DNA from: Caenorhabditis elegans
Lineage: Eukaryota > Nematoda > Chromadorea > Rhabditida > Rhabditidae
DNA length: 64,000 bases
NCBI RefSeq assembly: GCF_000002985.6
Contig: NC_003284.9
Location: forward strand, 11,036,001-11,100,000
Direction of reading: 5' to 3'
Shown: in pieces, positions 37,664-47,600 of the stretch
Position numbering within the stretch: position 1 is the stretch's first letter
Layout of the letters: the number at the start of each line of letters is the position of its first letter
Position numbers and translations under genes: made by a program
The notes under the pieces: model-generated
The model's input: only the letters and a program-made list of their open reading frames with translations
The model's database searches: none
Told to the model about the DNA's origin: nothing

Positions 37664-39776
37664 ATGCCGGAAAGAGCTGATGCAAGCTCCGGAATGGTGC
37701 TTCTTACCGGAAACTCGCATCCTGAGTTGGCGAAAATGGTGTCAGAGAGACTTGAGATTCGCCTCGGAGAAGCGACTGTTTACAATAAAACTAACCGAGG
37801 TAAAATTTTGTGTTGCATTAAGAAAATCTAAAATTATATTGACAGAAACCTCCGTTGACATCAAACAATCGGTTCGTGGAAAACACGTCTTCATTCTCCA
37901 GAGCGGGTCAAAGTGAGTTGCAAATGTTCTTGATGGAAACTAAATTGCAATCTTAAGGAACGTGAACAACGATGTGATGGAGCTGCTTGTTCTCATCTAT
38001 GCTTGCAAGACATCGATGTCAAAGACAATCACAGTCATCATGCCATATCTCCCATACAGCAAACAATGCCGAATGCTCCGTCGTTCGTCAATCGCAATGA
38101 AACTTGTTGCCGAGATGATTTGCAAAGCAGGTTAGTGTGTAAAAAGATTTGCTTTTACACATTACTAGAACTCGGGCAGTACTCAGTTCTAGTTCTAGTT
38201 TCAGTTTTAGTGCGAAAAAATGTGTCATCGACAGTTTTCACATAGGCAAATTTTCGAAAATTGGGAGAATTTGTTTATGTATTATATTATAGTTTTTTTT
38301 TCGATCTTTTCCAAATTTTTAAGCCGCTTGCCAAACAAAAAGGTTTTCATAGTCATAAAGTGTTTTTATTTTCAGGTGCCAGTCGTTTAGTCTCATTGGA
38401 TTTGTACAAGAAGGAGATTCAAGGATTCTTTTCGTGCCCAGTTGACAATCTTCGTGCTTCACCGTTCTTCCTCCAACACATCAAGACCAACGTAAGATAA
38501 TTCCAACAAGTCTCTGGAAATATATCGGACAATTTACAGATTCCGGATTACAAGAATGCCATCATCGTTGCCAAGTCGCCGGGAGTCATGAACAAGGCCA
38601 CTTCTTACGCGGATCGCCTTCGCCTTGGTAACATATTTGAATTTTTGAAACTAAATTTCCTTTAAGTACCCTCATACAACTCAATCATCACTTTGCAGGA
38701 TGTGAGTTATAAATTTAAAAGATTGAGAAAGTGAGAAATAAGCTTATTCAATTTCTTTCTCATTCACATATTATACACAAACACATGATGGTTGGGCGAG
38801 TTAACAGACATGGGAGTTTTTCTCTTGATATATTTTTTCTACTTGTGGTGAATGTTGTCTCTGAAACGACGACTCACTTGCACCCTGTTTTCGAAACTTC
38901 TCTTTCTCTCTATCCGGCTCCATCTATATAAGTTTTGTCGACTCCCTCTCATTTTTGTCTCGTTTGTCCATCACTTAAGAACATCACACATAACACACTT
39001 CATGTTGAGTTTTTCATAATATCCTGTTGAATTTCCAGGTGTGGCTGTTATTCACGGAGAACAAAAAGACGAGGAAGAATCAGGTCTTGAAGATGGACGT
39101 CAATCGCCACCACCAAATGTCACTTCGTACGATTTTCTCCCAGCTCAGGAGTCCAAGCAGAAGCCACCACTTACAGTTGTTGGAGACGTTGGTGGACGGA
39201 TTGCAATTATGGTGGTAAGTTATGCGATACATTTAAAGCTTTAATTCTGTTTTAACAAGCTTCATTAATTGAACAAAGTTGGAGTATTGCTTTGTACTGA
39301 GAGAAAGATTGACTCCATTGACACCACCAAACGGAATTTAATTTCAAATATTTCCAGGACGACATCATTGACGACGCTCAATCGTTTGTTGCCGCCGCTG
39401 AAGTTCTGAAGGCTCGTGGTGCATACAAGATTTACGTCATTGCCACTCATGGGGTTCTGTCGTCTGATGCTCCTGCACTTCTTGAAGCTTCTCCAATCAC
39501 CGAGGTTAGTATAAGAAATGTATCATTTGTCACAGAGTTAACAAAAATTTTTGAAAATTCAGTTGACGCACTGATTTATGGTAGAAACAGGCTCAGAACA
39601 ATAATTCAAATATTCAGGTCATTGTTACCAACACTGTTCCACACGACCTCCAGAAAATGCGTTGTCACAAGATCAAGACTGTGGACGTCTCACTGATGAT
39701 TTGTGAGGCAATTCGCCGCATCTTTCACAACGAGTCGATGGGACAACTGTTCCGTGACGTCACCCTTGACGACTAG
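37664..39776 (+). CDS. PRPP synthetase-associated protein-like (PRPSAP family)
   Basis: A member of the ribose-phosphate pyrophosphokinase family, probably the non-catalytic regulatory type that binds PRPP synthetase in the cytosol. Exons: 37664-37799, 37846-37912, 37958-38130, 38376-38491, 38540-38627, 39039-39214, 39358-39504, 39618-39776, giving 353 residues, about the usual length. The first half has [18 protein letters not shown] and the [11 protein letters not shown] loop. In place of the catalytic PYARQDKK loop of active enzymes it has [13 protein letters not shown], as in PRPSAP. An acidic/polar insertion (about 227-263, [13 protein letters not shown]…) precedes [20 protein letters not shown], the ribose-phosphate binding motif, in which the active-site pattern is altered. 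From memory this is the C. elegans gene W04G3.5. The start lies seven bases after a TTTCAG acceptor. Intron 5 (38628-39038) is unusually long. Confidence 0.9.
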
Positions 39777-40181
39777 TTCTTCCGGTTACTTGTATTCTTC
39801 TCATTGCTCTCAGTTCACTTTGTCTATTCCAAAATTACGCTTCTTGAGTCCGTCTAGTTAGACCACTTTTCCCCCAACAAATCATCAATCACCGTTTTAC
39901 AATACATTTCCTGTGCCAACTTTATACTTTTCATTTATCCGAAATATATGCTTTTTGATTGATTCCCATGATGAATACAGAATAGGTCTCAGTGCATTGG
40001 AAAAAGTCGGAAACTAAACTTATATTTCAGTTGACAAGGATGCACATGTATCAAGGAAATGCCAGTATTTCAATCGTTTATTTAGAATCGAAAAAATGAG
40101 TTGAAAATTATCTATGTGTTGACAATGAAGAAATAAGTTACGAGGAGTGACAAATAAATAAATACCAGTTATTGAATAATT

Positions 40182-40687
40182 TTAAAAACCAAAAGCTCTT
40201 TTAATTTTGTTCCAGGTTTCCGTCACTACTTTGTTCACATAGACCATAGCGTCGTATCCGTATCTCACAACAGTTTGTGTGTACCTTTAATACAAGTTTC
40301 AATGTAATTTGAAACAGAGAAATTATAACGATTGGAAAACTTACCGACTAGGGCATTTTTCCAAACATCTTGTAAATTCTGCATCTGATTCACGTCGATC
40401 AAATGGATAAAATGGCGGATATCTCCTTATGCTTTCATAATACTCGATAACATCGTATTGATTGTCGTGAACACTACAGCTTTTGTTAATTTCTGAAAAC
40501 AAGCATTCCGATTTTTCATTGATAGTTTCAGAACGTTCTAATTGAAAGAAGCAAACTCACGGTATCTATCCGACGACGGCGAAGCTAAAATAAAGACAAG
40601 TCCTCTGGTAAAAAATCCACCTCCACAATCCCAGCATTCACTGACGCTTACAGAGTTAATAATAATAACGAATATCATCAGTTTCAT
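40182..40687 (-). CDS. Small secreted phospholipase A2-like protein (copy 1)
   Basis: A small secreted protein related to sPLA2. Exons on the minus strand: 40687-40561, 40492-40345, 40284-40182, giving 125 residues. A signal peptide (MKLMIFVIIINSVSVSEC) precedes WDCGGGF, matching the calcium-loop C-G-x-G pattern. The catalytic segment is NKSCSVHDNQY: the His-Asp pair is kept, but the first cysteine of the CCxxHD signature is Ser, so activity is doubtful. It ends YTQTVVRYGYDAMVYVNK… with a basic C-terminus. The last exon uses an unusual TTAAAG acceptor shared with both neighbours. The ATG follows directly after an ATTTTAG acceptor, consistent with trans-splicing. It is the left unit of a three-copy direct duplication. 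Confidence 0.8.
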
Positions 40688-40782
40688 CCTAAAATATTGA
40701 GGTTTCTGAGCTCTAAAAGTGAGCAATGCGACTATCTGAGAAGAGTTTGAAATTGAAGATCAAGTGAGAAGGTTTTTTGAAT

Positions 40783-40868
40783 GTTGGAGTACAACATTGC
40801 AATACGGCAATTAATCACCTTGAAATCAGTGGAAGTAGAGTTTTGAACAGAAAATTGTTACAAAAAGT
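40783..40868 (-). promoter_or_regulatory. Conserved upstream module of PLA2-like array, copy 1
   Basis: A block of about 85 bases lies just upstream of copy 1, including ATACGGCAATTAATCACC, TTGAAATCAGTGGAAGTAG and AGAAAATTGTTACAAA. It recurs almost unchanged at 41568-41650 and 42328-42412, upstream of the other two units. Closer to each ATG lies a common CTTCTCAGATAGT (GATA-containing) word. Conservation may simply reflect recent duplication, so regulatory function is inference. Confidence 0.5.
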
Positions 40869-40988
40869 ATAATAGATATTGAGTTCAGACTGAACATGAG
40901 TGTGATTTATTTTGTATGCAAAAAAAAATACAGAAAAAAAAACAATTAAACGGATGTTAATAATATTGAACAATCAAATGCAATCACT

Positions 40989-41457
40989 TCAAAATCCTAG
41001 AGCTGTTTTAAATTTGTTCCAGGTTTCCGTCAGTTCTGTGTTTATGTAGACCATAGCGCCGTATCCATATCTCACAACAGTTTGTGTGTACCTTTAACAA
41101 AGATCTCAATGTAATTTCAAAACGAAATTATAATGATTGCACATACCGACTAGGACAGTTTTCCAAACATTTTGCAAATTCTGCATCTGATTGCCTTCGA
41201 TAAAATGGGGGTGCAAGACCCCATCTTTCAGTTCTCAATTTTTTCGTATTGTCTGTCATGTGTTGTACAACATTTGTTGATTTCTAAAAAAATGTAAGAA
41301 TGATAAATTGTACTATAAAAAACAATTTTAAGTATGTAACTCACCTTCTTTGTCAGAAGAAGGAGATGCTAACAGAAGAGCTAGACCTTCAGAAATAAAT
41401 CCACCTCCACATTCCCAAACACCAGTAGCAAACATAAATACAAATTGTCAGTTTCAT
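40989..41457 (-). pseudogene. Phospholipase A2-like pseudogene (copy 2)
   Basis: Homologous in all three exons to copies 1 and 3: exons about 41457-41345, 41283-41147 and 41091-40989, with conserved splice sites. Two deletions disrupt it. In exon 1, fourteen bases of the signal-peptide coding region are missing compared with copy 3, putting the original ATG (41457-41455) out of frame. In exon 2, a two-base deletion after IEN (near 41217) brings in an immediate stop and shifts the frame ahead of the conserved QSDAEFAKCLENC segment. An in-frame internal ATG at 41435 (MFATGVWECGGGF) could start the remainder without a signal peptide, but the second deletion would still truncate it. The splice sites and last exon (YTQTVVRYGYGAMVY) are undamaged, so the loss is probably recent. 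Confidence 0.85.
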
Positions 41458-41567
41458 TCTGAGATATTGGGAATTTCTCAGTTTTTAAAGCAATAAATGT
41501 GAAATGTTACTATCTGAGAAGAATTTTAAATTGAAGATCACGCGTGAAGAAATGTTAAATGTTGGAG

Positions 41568-41650
41568 TGCAACATTGCCATACGGCAATTAATCACCTTG
41601 AAATCAGTGGAAGTAGAGCTTTGAACAGAAAATTGTTACAAACAGTAGAT
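41568..41650 (-). promoter_or_regulatory. Conserved upstream module of PLA2-like array, copy 2
   Basis: The second copy of the block found at 40783-40868, upstream of the pseudogene. It differs at only a handful of positions, for example GTAGAGC for GTAGAGT. The GATA-containing word is also kept (about 41510-41524). Confidence 0.5.
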
Positions 41651-41771
41651 TGAATTCTGAATGAACACGAGGGTGATTTATATTTTATGGGCAATGAAGA
41701 ACCAAAATACAGAAAAAAATCAATAAACGAATGTTAATAGTATTGAATAATGAAATGTCAAATGAATTATT

Positions 41772-42243
41772 TCAAAAGCCGAGAGCCGTTTTAAACTTAT
41801 TCCAAGTTTCCGTCCCTACCCTGTTCATGTAGACCAATGCACCATAGCCGTATCTCACTACAGTTTGTGTGTACCTTTAATACAAGTTCTGTTTTAATGA
41901 TGAAAATTATAAATTTCACCGATTCGGACAGTTTTCTAAGCATAAAGCAAATTCGGCATCTGATTCCCTTCGACAAAATGGGGGTTCACGACCCCGTTTT
42001 TCACAATCCTCAATTTCTGTGTATTGTCTGTCATGAGCCGTACAACATTTGTTGATTTCTAAAAACAAAATGTCAATGATAAATTGTAAAAAAAAAATTG
42101 AGTTTTTTTAACTCACCTTCTTTGTCAGAAGAAGGAGATGCTAAAAGAAGAGCCAGACCTTCAGAAATAAATCCACTTCCACAGTCCCAAGCACCAATAG
42201 TGAACACAAAGTTAAAAGCAAGAATACAAATTGTCAGCTTCAT
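41772..42243 (-). CDS. Small secreted phospholipase A2-like protein (copy 3)
   Basis: Exons on the minus strand: 42243-42117, 42058-41920, 41874-41772, giving 122 residues. A signal peptide (MKLTICILAFNFVFTIGA) is followed by WDCGSGF (calcium-loop-like) and NKCCTAHDRQY, which keeps the complete CCxxHDxxY catalytic signature. Further cysteines (DCEKRGREPPFCRRESDAEFALCLENC) could form the usual disulfides. It is much shorter than classical sPLA2 beyond the catalytic helix. The first codon directly follows a TTTCAG acceptor. This is the best-preserved unit of the three-copy array and the reference for the damage in copy 2. Confidence 0.82.
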
Positions 42244-42327
42244 TCTGAAATATTGGGAATTACTCATTTTTTATAGCAAGAAATGTGAAATTTTACTATC
42301 TGAGAAGAACTTTTTTTGAATGTTGGA

Positions 42328-42412
42328 GTACAACATTGCAATACGGCAATTAATCAACTTGAAATCAGTGGAAGTAGAGCTTTGAACAGAAAATTGTTAC
42401 AAAAAGTAGATT
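42328..42412 (-). promoter_or_regulatory. Conserved upstream module of PLA2-like array, copy 3
   Basis: The third copy of the shared block, upstream of the intact copy 3. Similarity ends near 42420, which probably marks the edge of the duplicated unit. Confidence 0.5.
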
Positions 42413-43310
42413 TTGAGTTCTGACTGAACAAGTCTTCCTGAATTTCTCTTTTTTTTCCGGGAGTGTGAAATGGTGTATTGCGGCCCATCAAATAACTTCA
42501 TCATAAAACACGTCGTACACTTTTAACAGTTTTTTTGTTGAAAAGGCAGACTCACTTCGCGACCAAGAACATGATTATAACATTGTCAAGTACAAAAATA
42601 TGTAAGATGGAGTAGGGCGTGAGGATTTTGTCTTAATCTGCTAAACACAGGACGAAGATGAACAAAAATTAAAATGAAATAATACAGATTTTTGAAATGC
42701 TAATTTTGGAATTTTTGAAAATAAGAAACTTTCACAGTGTTGAGTTAGTTGAGATGTTCAAAACACTGAGATTTAAAAATGATGTTCGACCATTTATGTA
42801 CCATAAAAATGGTTTTCACAGATTTTTATTCATTTTCAAACAGTTGTTATTATGAGGTGACGTAAAACATTTAAGGTATAAGTTTTTTAGTATATAAAAA
42901 AAAAGACTTCGGAATCTGAAAATATTTGCAAGTGTGTTAACGAACTCATATCATGTTCTCCGTTTTTTTTTTGGGTGAACAAACATTTTTCGTGTACTCT
43001 TTTGAACATTTGCCCTGCGCTAAGCCATTCAAAATCCGACTAATCTTTTCTATAACCAACAAAAAAGGTGCAATTGCTAAATTAACTATTGTCTATGAGT
43101 GACCTCGAATTGTTTAAACTATCCCAGAGAAAAAATAATAAGTAAATTAAAAATGTAGTTTTTTTCAAGCATTTTAACTAAAACGTTTTAAACAATGCGC
43201 GCCAGTTAAGAAAATAATGCGGTTCTTTTCAACAACGCGATGATATCGGAACATTATTCATTTATTGTTCAAAATGAGACATTACTCAAACTTCACAGAA
43301 TGGGTAAAAA
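42413..43310. other. Intergenic, no feature recognised
   Basis: AT-rich sequence between the three-copy array and the fourth, more diverged PLA2-like gene. I see no exon and no repeat beyond homopolymer runs. Confidence 0.4.
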
Positions 43311-43731
43311 TCAGCAAAAATTATTGGTAATTTTTTTCCACCAAGAATTCAATTGGATTGCTGCAGTAAACAAAGGCTTTACAACAAATCGTGCATATCT
43401 GGAATAAAAATGACGTAATAATTAAAATATAAACACGTAACCTGTTGTTTGTGTTTTCCAGGCATCTTTCAAAGAGAAAGTCAGCAGTTTTTAAAGGTAT
43501 TGACCCGATTCCAGAACAAAAGTTATCGTATCGACGATCATGGTCTTCACAACATTTGTTGATGCCTGTATATAAAAGTCAGCATTTCGCTAAAAAACGG
43601 AACCCACTTTTAGTCTCCGTTGGCAAAGCAATGATCCATGCGAGTCCTTCTGTGATCTTACCCTCTCCACAACTCCAGCATTGAATAAGTGGAATACAAG
43701 ACAAAATTAAAATTGTGGAAAGAAATTTCAT
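43311..43731 (-). CDS. Small secreted phospholipase A2-like protein (diverged copy 4)
   Basis: Exons on the minus strand: 43731-43608, 43565-43442, 43398-43311, giving 111 residues. A signal peptide (MKFLSTILILSCIPLIQC) is followed by WSCGEGKITEGLAWIIALP and NKCCEDHDRRYDNFC, again the CCxxHDxxY signature. The exon count and both intron phases match the array members, so it is an older duplicate. The C-terminal exon (YARFVVKPLFTAAIQLNSWWKK) differs strongly. The first intron is only 42 bases, with donor GTGGGT. Some proteins with this motif are inactive, so activity is inference. Confidence 0.75.
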
Positions 43732-44679
43732 ATTGATGTGCAGTTGGAAAACGCAATGGCAGAACATTATTAACTATTCGAACTCTTTTCTATAATATTT
43801 AATATTGTTTCGTTGCAAAGAAATAATGCTTGAAAGTGTACTTTGGTTCTATTATGCTCATTCTTCTGTGAGCTGAGGGAATTTACACACCAATTGGCCA
43901 TCCAACAGTGGTCTGGAACAAATACAAGTGTGTTACTGTCCATACATTAAAAAATTCCACTTGAACCCAACTTTAAGAACATGTTTTTTTTCTCGAAAAT
44001 TAGCTGAAACGTCAAAAAAAACATAGTTTTTGGTATAATGCATTCAATGGCGAAAACAGGTTCGTATAAAATACCACCGAAATTGACAGCAACCGACACC
44101 AACTTGTGGAACTTGTGAGCACAGTAGTTTCTTAGCATTTATATGTTAAATTATATGTTACTATTATGCTAAATAATGATGCATTGTTCTTTCCATGTTT
44201 ACTTTTGTTCCGAAAATGCACCATCTGGTGTTTTTATTTAGTTATTGCATCACTTCTGCTTGTTTCTTCGATCTTTTTTGACCAGAGTTCAGTAGTTCAA
44301 TGCCAGACAAAAAATGAGAAAACTCGTGTTTCTAGCTTCTAATGTGATAATGTATCATTTTTGCACTCTGTGCTTCCTTATCATTTCTAAAAATTGTTTC
44401 CATGCATTGTATGCAACAAAATAGCAACGGATTTTAATTTGAAATGTTTGGAAAAAAAAATCAATGCGTCGTGTTTTTTGTGTTTTTTTTTGTGTTGTTT
44501 GCTGAGTCTGCTGACGGAGCTTGAGCTCACCACGAGAATATCTTCTTTCAAATGCTCTATCTCTGCATTTAACACACTATTTATCACGCATCAGTCTGCA
44601 TGCTGTTTCTCTCGCACTCTTTTTTATCGAATTATCACACTTTGAAATCATGTAAAATTAAAACATTAAGTTTTCAGTT
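43732..44679. other. Intergenic between divergent genes
   Basis: The region separates the minus-strand PLA2-like gene from the plus-strand sulp-7 and should hold both promoters. No exon is recognised. A TTTTCAG lies two bases before the sulp-7 ATG. Confidence 0.45.
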
Positions 44680-47600
44680 ATGAAAAAGAAGCAAAACCAA
44701 TCATGGAAAAATTATATTCCAATTACAAAATGGTTACCAAACTATAGCATAAGTGAAAACCTGATCAATGACATCATTGGTGGTGTCACTGTCGGTATTC
44801 TTAATGTTCCCCAAGGTGAGTCGAGAAGATAAAATATTGTAGCACATTTTTTTTTGTTTAGGAATGGCATATGCTTCTCTGGTTGGTCTTAAACCAGTTT
44901 ATGGATTGTACACATCTCTATTCCCATCACTAATTTACATGTTTTTTGGAACAAGTAGGCATGTGGCACTAGGTTATTCATAGTTTTTTAGTTAAAAAAC
45001 TTAATTGTTTTCTTGGAGTTTTTTCCAGGAGTTTTTGCTGTTGTCAGTTTAATGTCAGGGTCTTGTAATTTACGAGTTACTCAAGAAATCATATCCAACA
45101 ATGGAACCAATATGACGAGTACGGAGGTTGAAGCGATATCCATAAATGTAGTTAAATCCCTTGGACTTGCTGTTGGACTAATTCAGGTTGACAAGAAACA
45201 TTTTTTGTTTGTAACTACATTAACATATATGTATATTTCAGATAATCATGGGTCTCTTCAAAGCTAATTACCTCATTTCATATTTATCTGACCAGGTATG
45301 TGGAATTTTTGCTTTTTTAAAACCGTAGAAATTATCTAAACAAAGATGTAATGTAAATGAGAGGAACTCTTTCTTTGTATCATTTTGTTGTTTTACAGAT
45401 TATATTGGGATTTACTACGGGTGCTGCAGTTCACGTGTTGACAGCTCAATTGAATAAAATTCTTGGTGTTGCTTTGCCACGCCATTCCGGAATAGGAAAA
45501 CTTTTTTTTGTTAGTTTTTTTTCGGGTTTCCTAATGTTTTGTTCATATCATAAGTTCAGATTTATCAAGACTTGATTACCGCAATAATTGGTGAAAAAGT
45601 GAATGTTATCACTTTTGGTGCTTCTGTAGTGGCAATCGTAATATTATACATTTCAAAATACATTTTGACGCCACGGTTCTGTGCGAAAACGTTGGTTCCT
45701 ATACCTTTTGATCTATTTTTGGTGGGAAACGAATCTTCTTTCCATGTTATTTTATACGTTTTCAGATTGTAATTGGAACAATCATCGCGGACTGGTTTCA
45801 GGTAGAGGAGAGATGGGGAGTTAAAGTTGTAGGCGATATACCAACTGGGTAAGTTTCAGTTTTAATTGTTTTTCACGTGTGTATTTCTACGTAGTCGGAT
45901 TGCAAGTATTTCGGTTAGCAGTTTTGGGGTTATATTTTAAGAAAAATTCTATGGTTAAACCCCAATCTAAGCTCTATTTGGTTGGCACCTTTCTGGAAGC
46001 TTTATTAGCCTAAAGCCTTCCAAATAGATAACTGATGCAGCTAAAAAGATAAATCACTTTAATTTTACTCAAGCCTTCAATTTTGTGATTATTTTTGCCA
46101 TTTTCAGATTTCCAAATCCCGCGTTACCGGATTTGTTCATGTTTAGGCATGTAATTGGCGACGCTCTAGCTATTGCAATTGTATCTGTTGTTGTGACAGT
46201 ATCCATGGGAAAGGTTATTGCCAAGAAACACAATTATGAAATAGACGTTCGCCAAGAATTTTTTGCCCTCGGGATTGTGGCTTCCACCTGTTCAATGTTT
46301 CCATGTTGGCCAGCAACAACCGCATTGGCGAGAACTTTGATCAACGACAATGCAGGAACAAAAACTCAAGTGCGTTTTATTTTCAAGTTTAATTTCAGAA
46401 ATAATAATGCAAAATTGGAAAAACTGAAAAATTAGATTACAATAATGTCGTTAATAGTCGGTCAAATAAGGAATCTCGTGTGATTATTTGAAAGGTTGCT
46501 TAGCCATAAACAAGAAGTGGTCCAGTTGGTGCATTGTTTGCATAGAAGACGTCGCGGCTGTTAGTTGTTGAGGTATTTCTGTTGTCTATCAGAGAGTTCC
46601 ACCATTTGCAAAAGTTGATTCTCTTGAAGCAACTAAATAATGCTCTGATAGGATTGAGCATCTTCGGCTTGATATACTGCAACACGTAAATAAAACGTTA
46701 ATAACAAAAGCTAGAATGTCTACGGAAAACTTTTTATGAAAGTTGAGGAACTTTAAATGAAATTTCAAATTTATAAGTTATTTTAATGATAGTTGCAAAA
46801 CTACTTTTATTTTGTGATTTACATTTTGATAGAGCAAACTAGCTCACGTTAGGTTTTCTAATATATCTATAAAGCAGTAAAAAAACTAAATAGTTCTTTA
46901 TTGGAAAGTTTCGCCGATTGTTGAACTACAGTAGATACCATTGTTGCTCACAGGGACAGAATCAAAATGTAAATGAGGACACCTGGAATGCAAATGGATG
47001 TTCGGGACGGTGCAACACAAAGGAATCGAAATTTTTAGTTGATCAAATAGCGATCATCACAAGTAACAACGAAAATCCATTAGAAAACATTTAGATAAGG
47101 AAGTGAAAAAAAAAGTGGAATTTCGCCAGATTTTCCGTTTTTCGTAGAGCTTTTTGATCAATTATTGTGGGTGGGATGAGGAAGAAGATGAAAAGTTCAA
47201 AATGTGGTTTTTATTTAAAACTAAAAATCGAAAGTTATTTATTTGAAAAACTAAGAATATTACACCTGTCAAAATGACAACGGAAGTTCAACGAAGATTA
47301 CTTAGAACATTGTGTTGGCAAAGATCGTTCAAAACAAACAAAAGTGCAACTGAAAACCAATTTATGGAATTATGTAAAAAACATTCCATATTTTCTAAAC
47401 CATTCTTGTTTCTGAATCTTTTTTATATGCTCAAACAACCAAATATTACTCAATCTACATTCAGAAATTAATATCAAAGCATTTATTTTAGTTTCAAAGA
47501 ATCAGATCAGAGGTGAAAAAAATACAGAAAAAAAGTCAATGCAGTAGAAAGAAAAATTAAATTTGTCATGTCTTATACAAAAAGTTTGCAAAAAAAAGAG

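Noticed and set aside
46500-46685. Minus-strand open frame in sulp-7 intron 8, ending …GPLLVYG, with some likeness to the last exon of the PLA2-like genes
   Set aside because: Its acceptor (GTGTTGCAG) gives phase 0, whereas the PLA2-like family uses phase 2 at this junction. No exons with a signal peptide or CCxxHD were found upstream.
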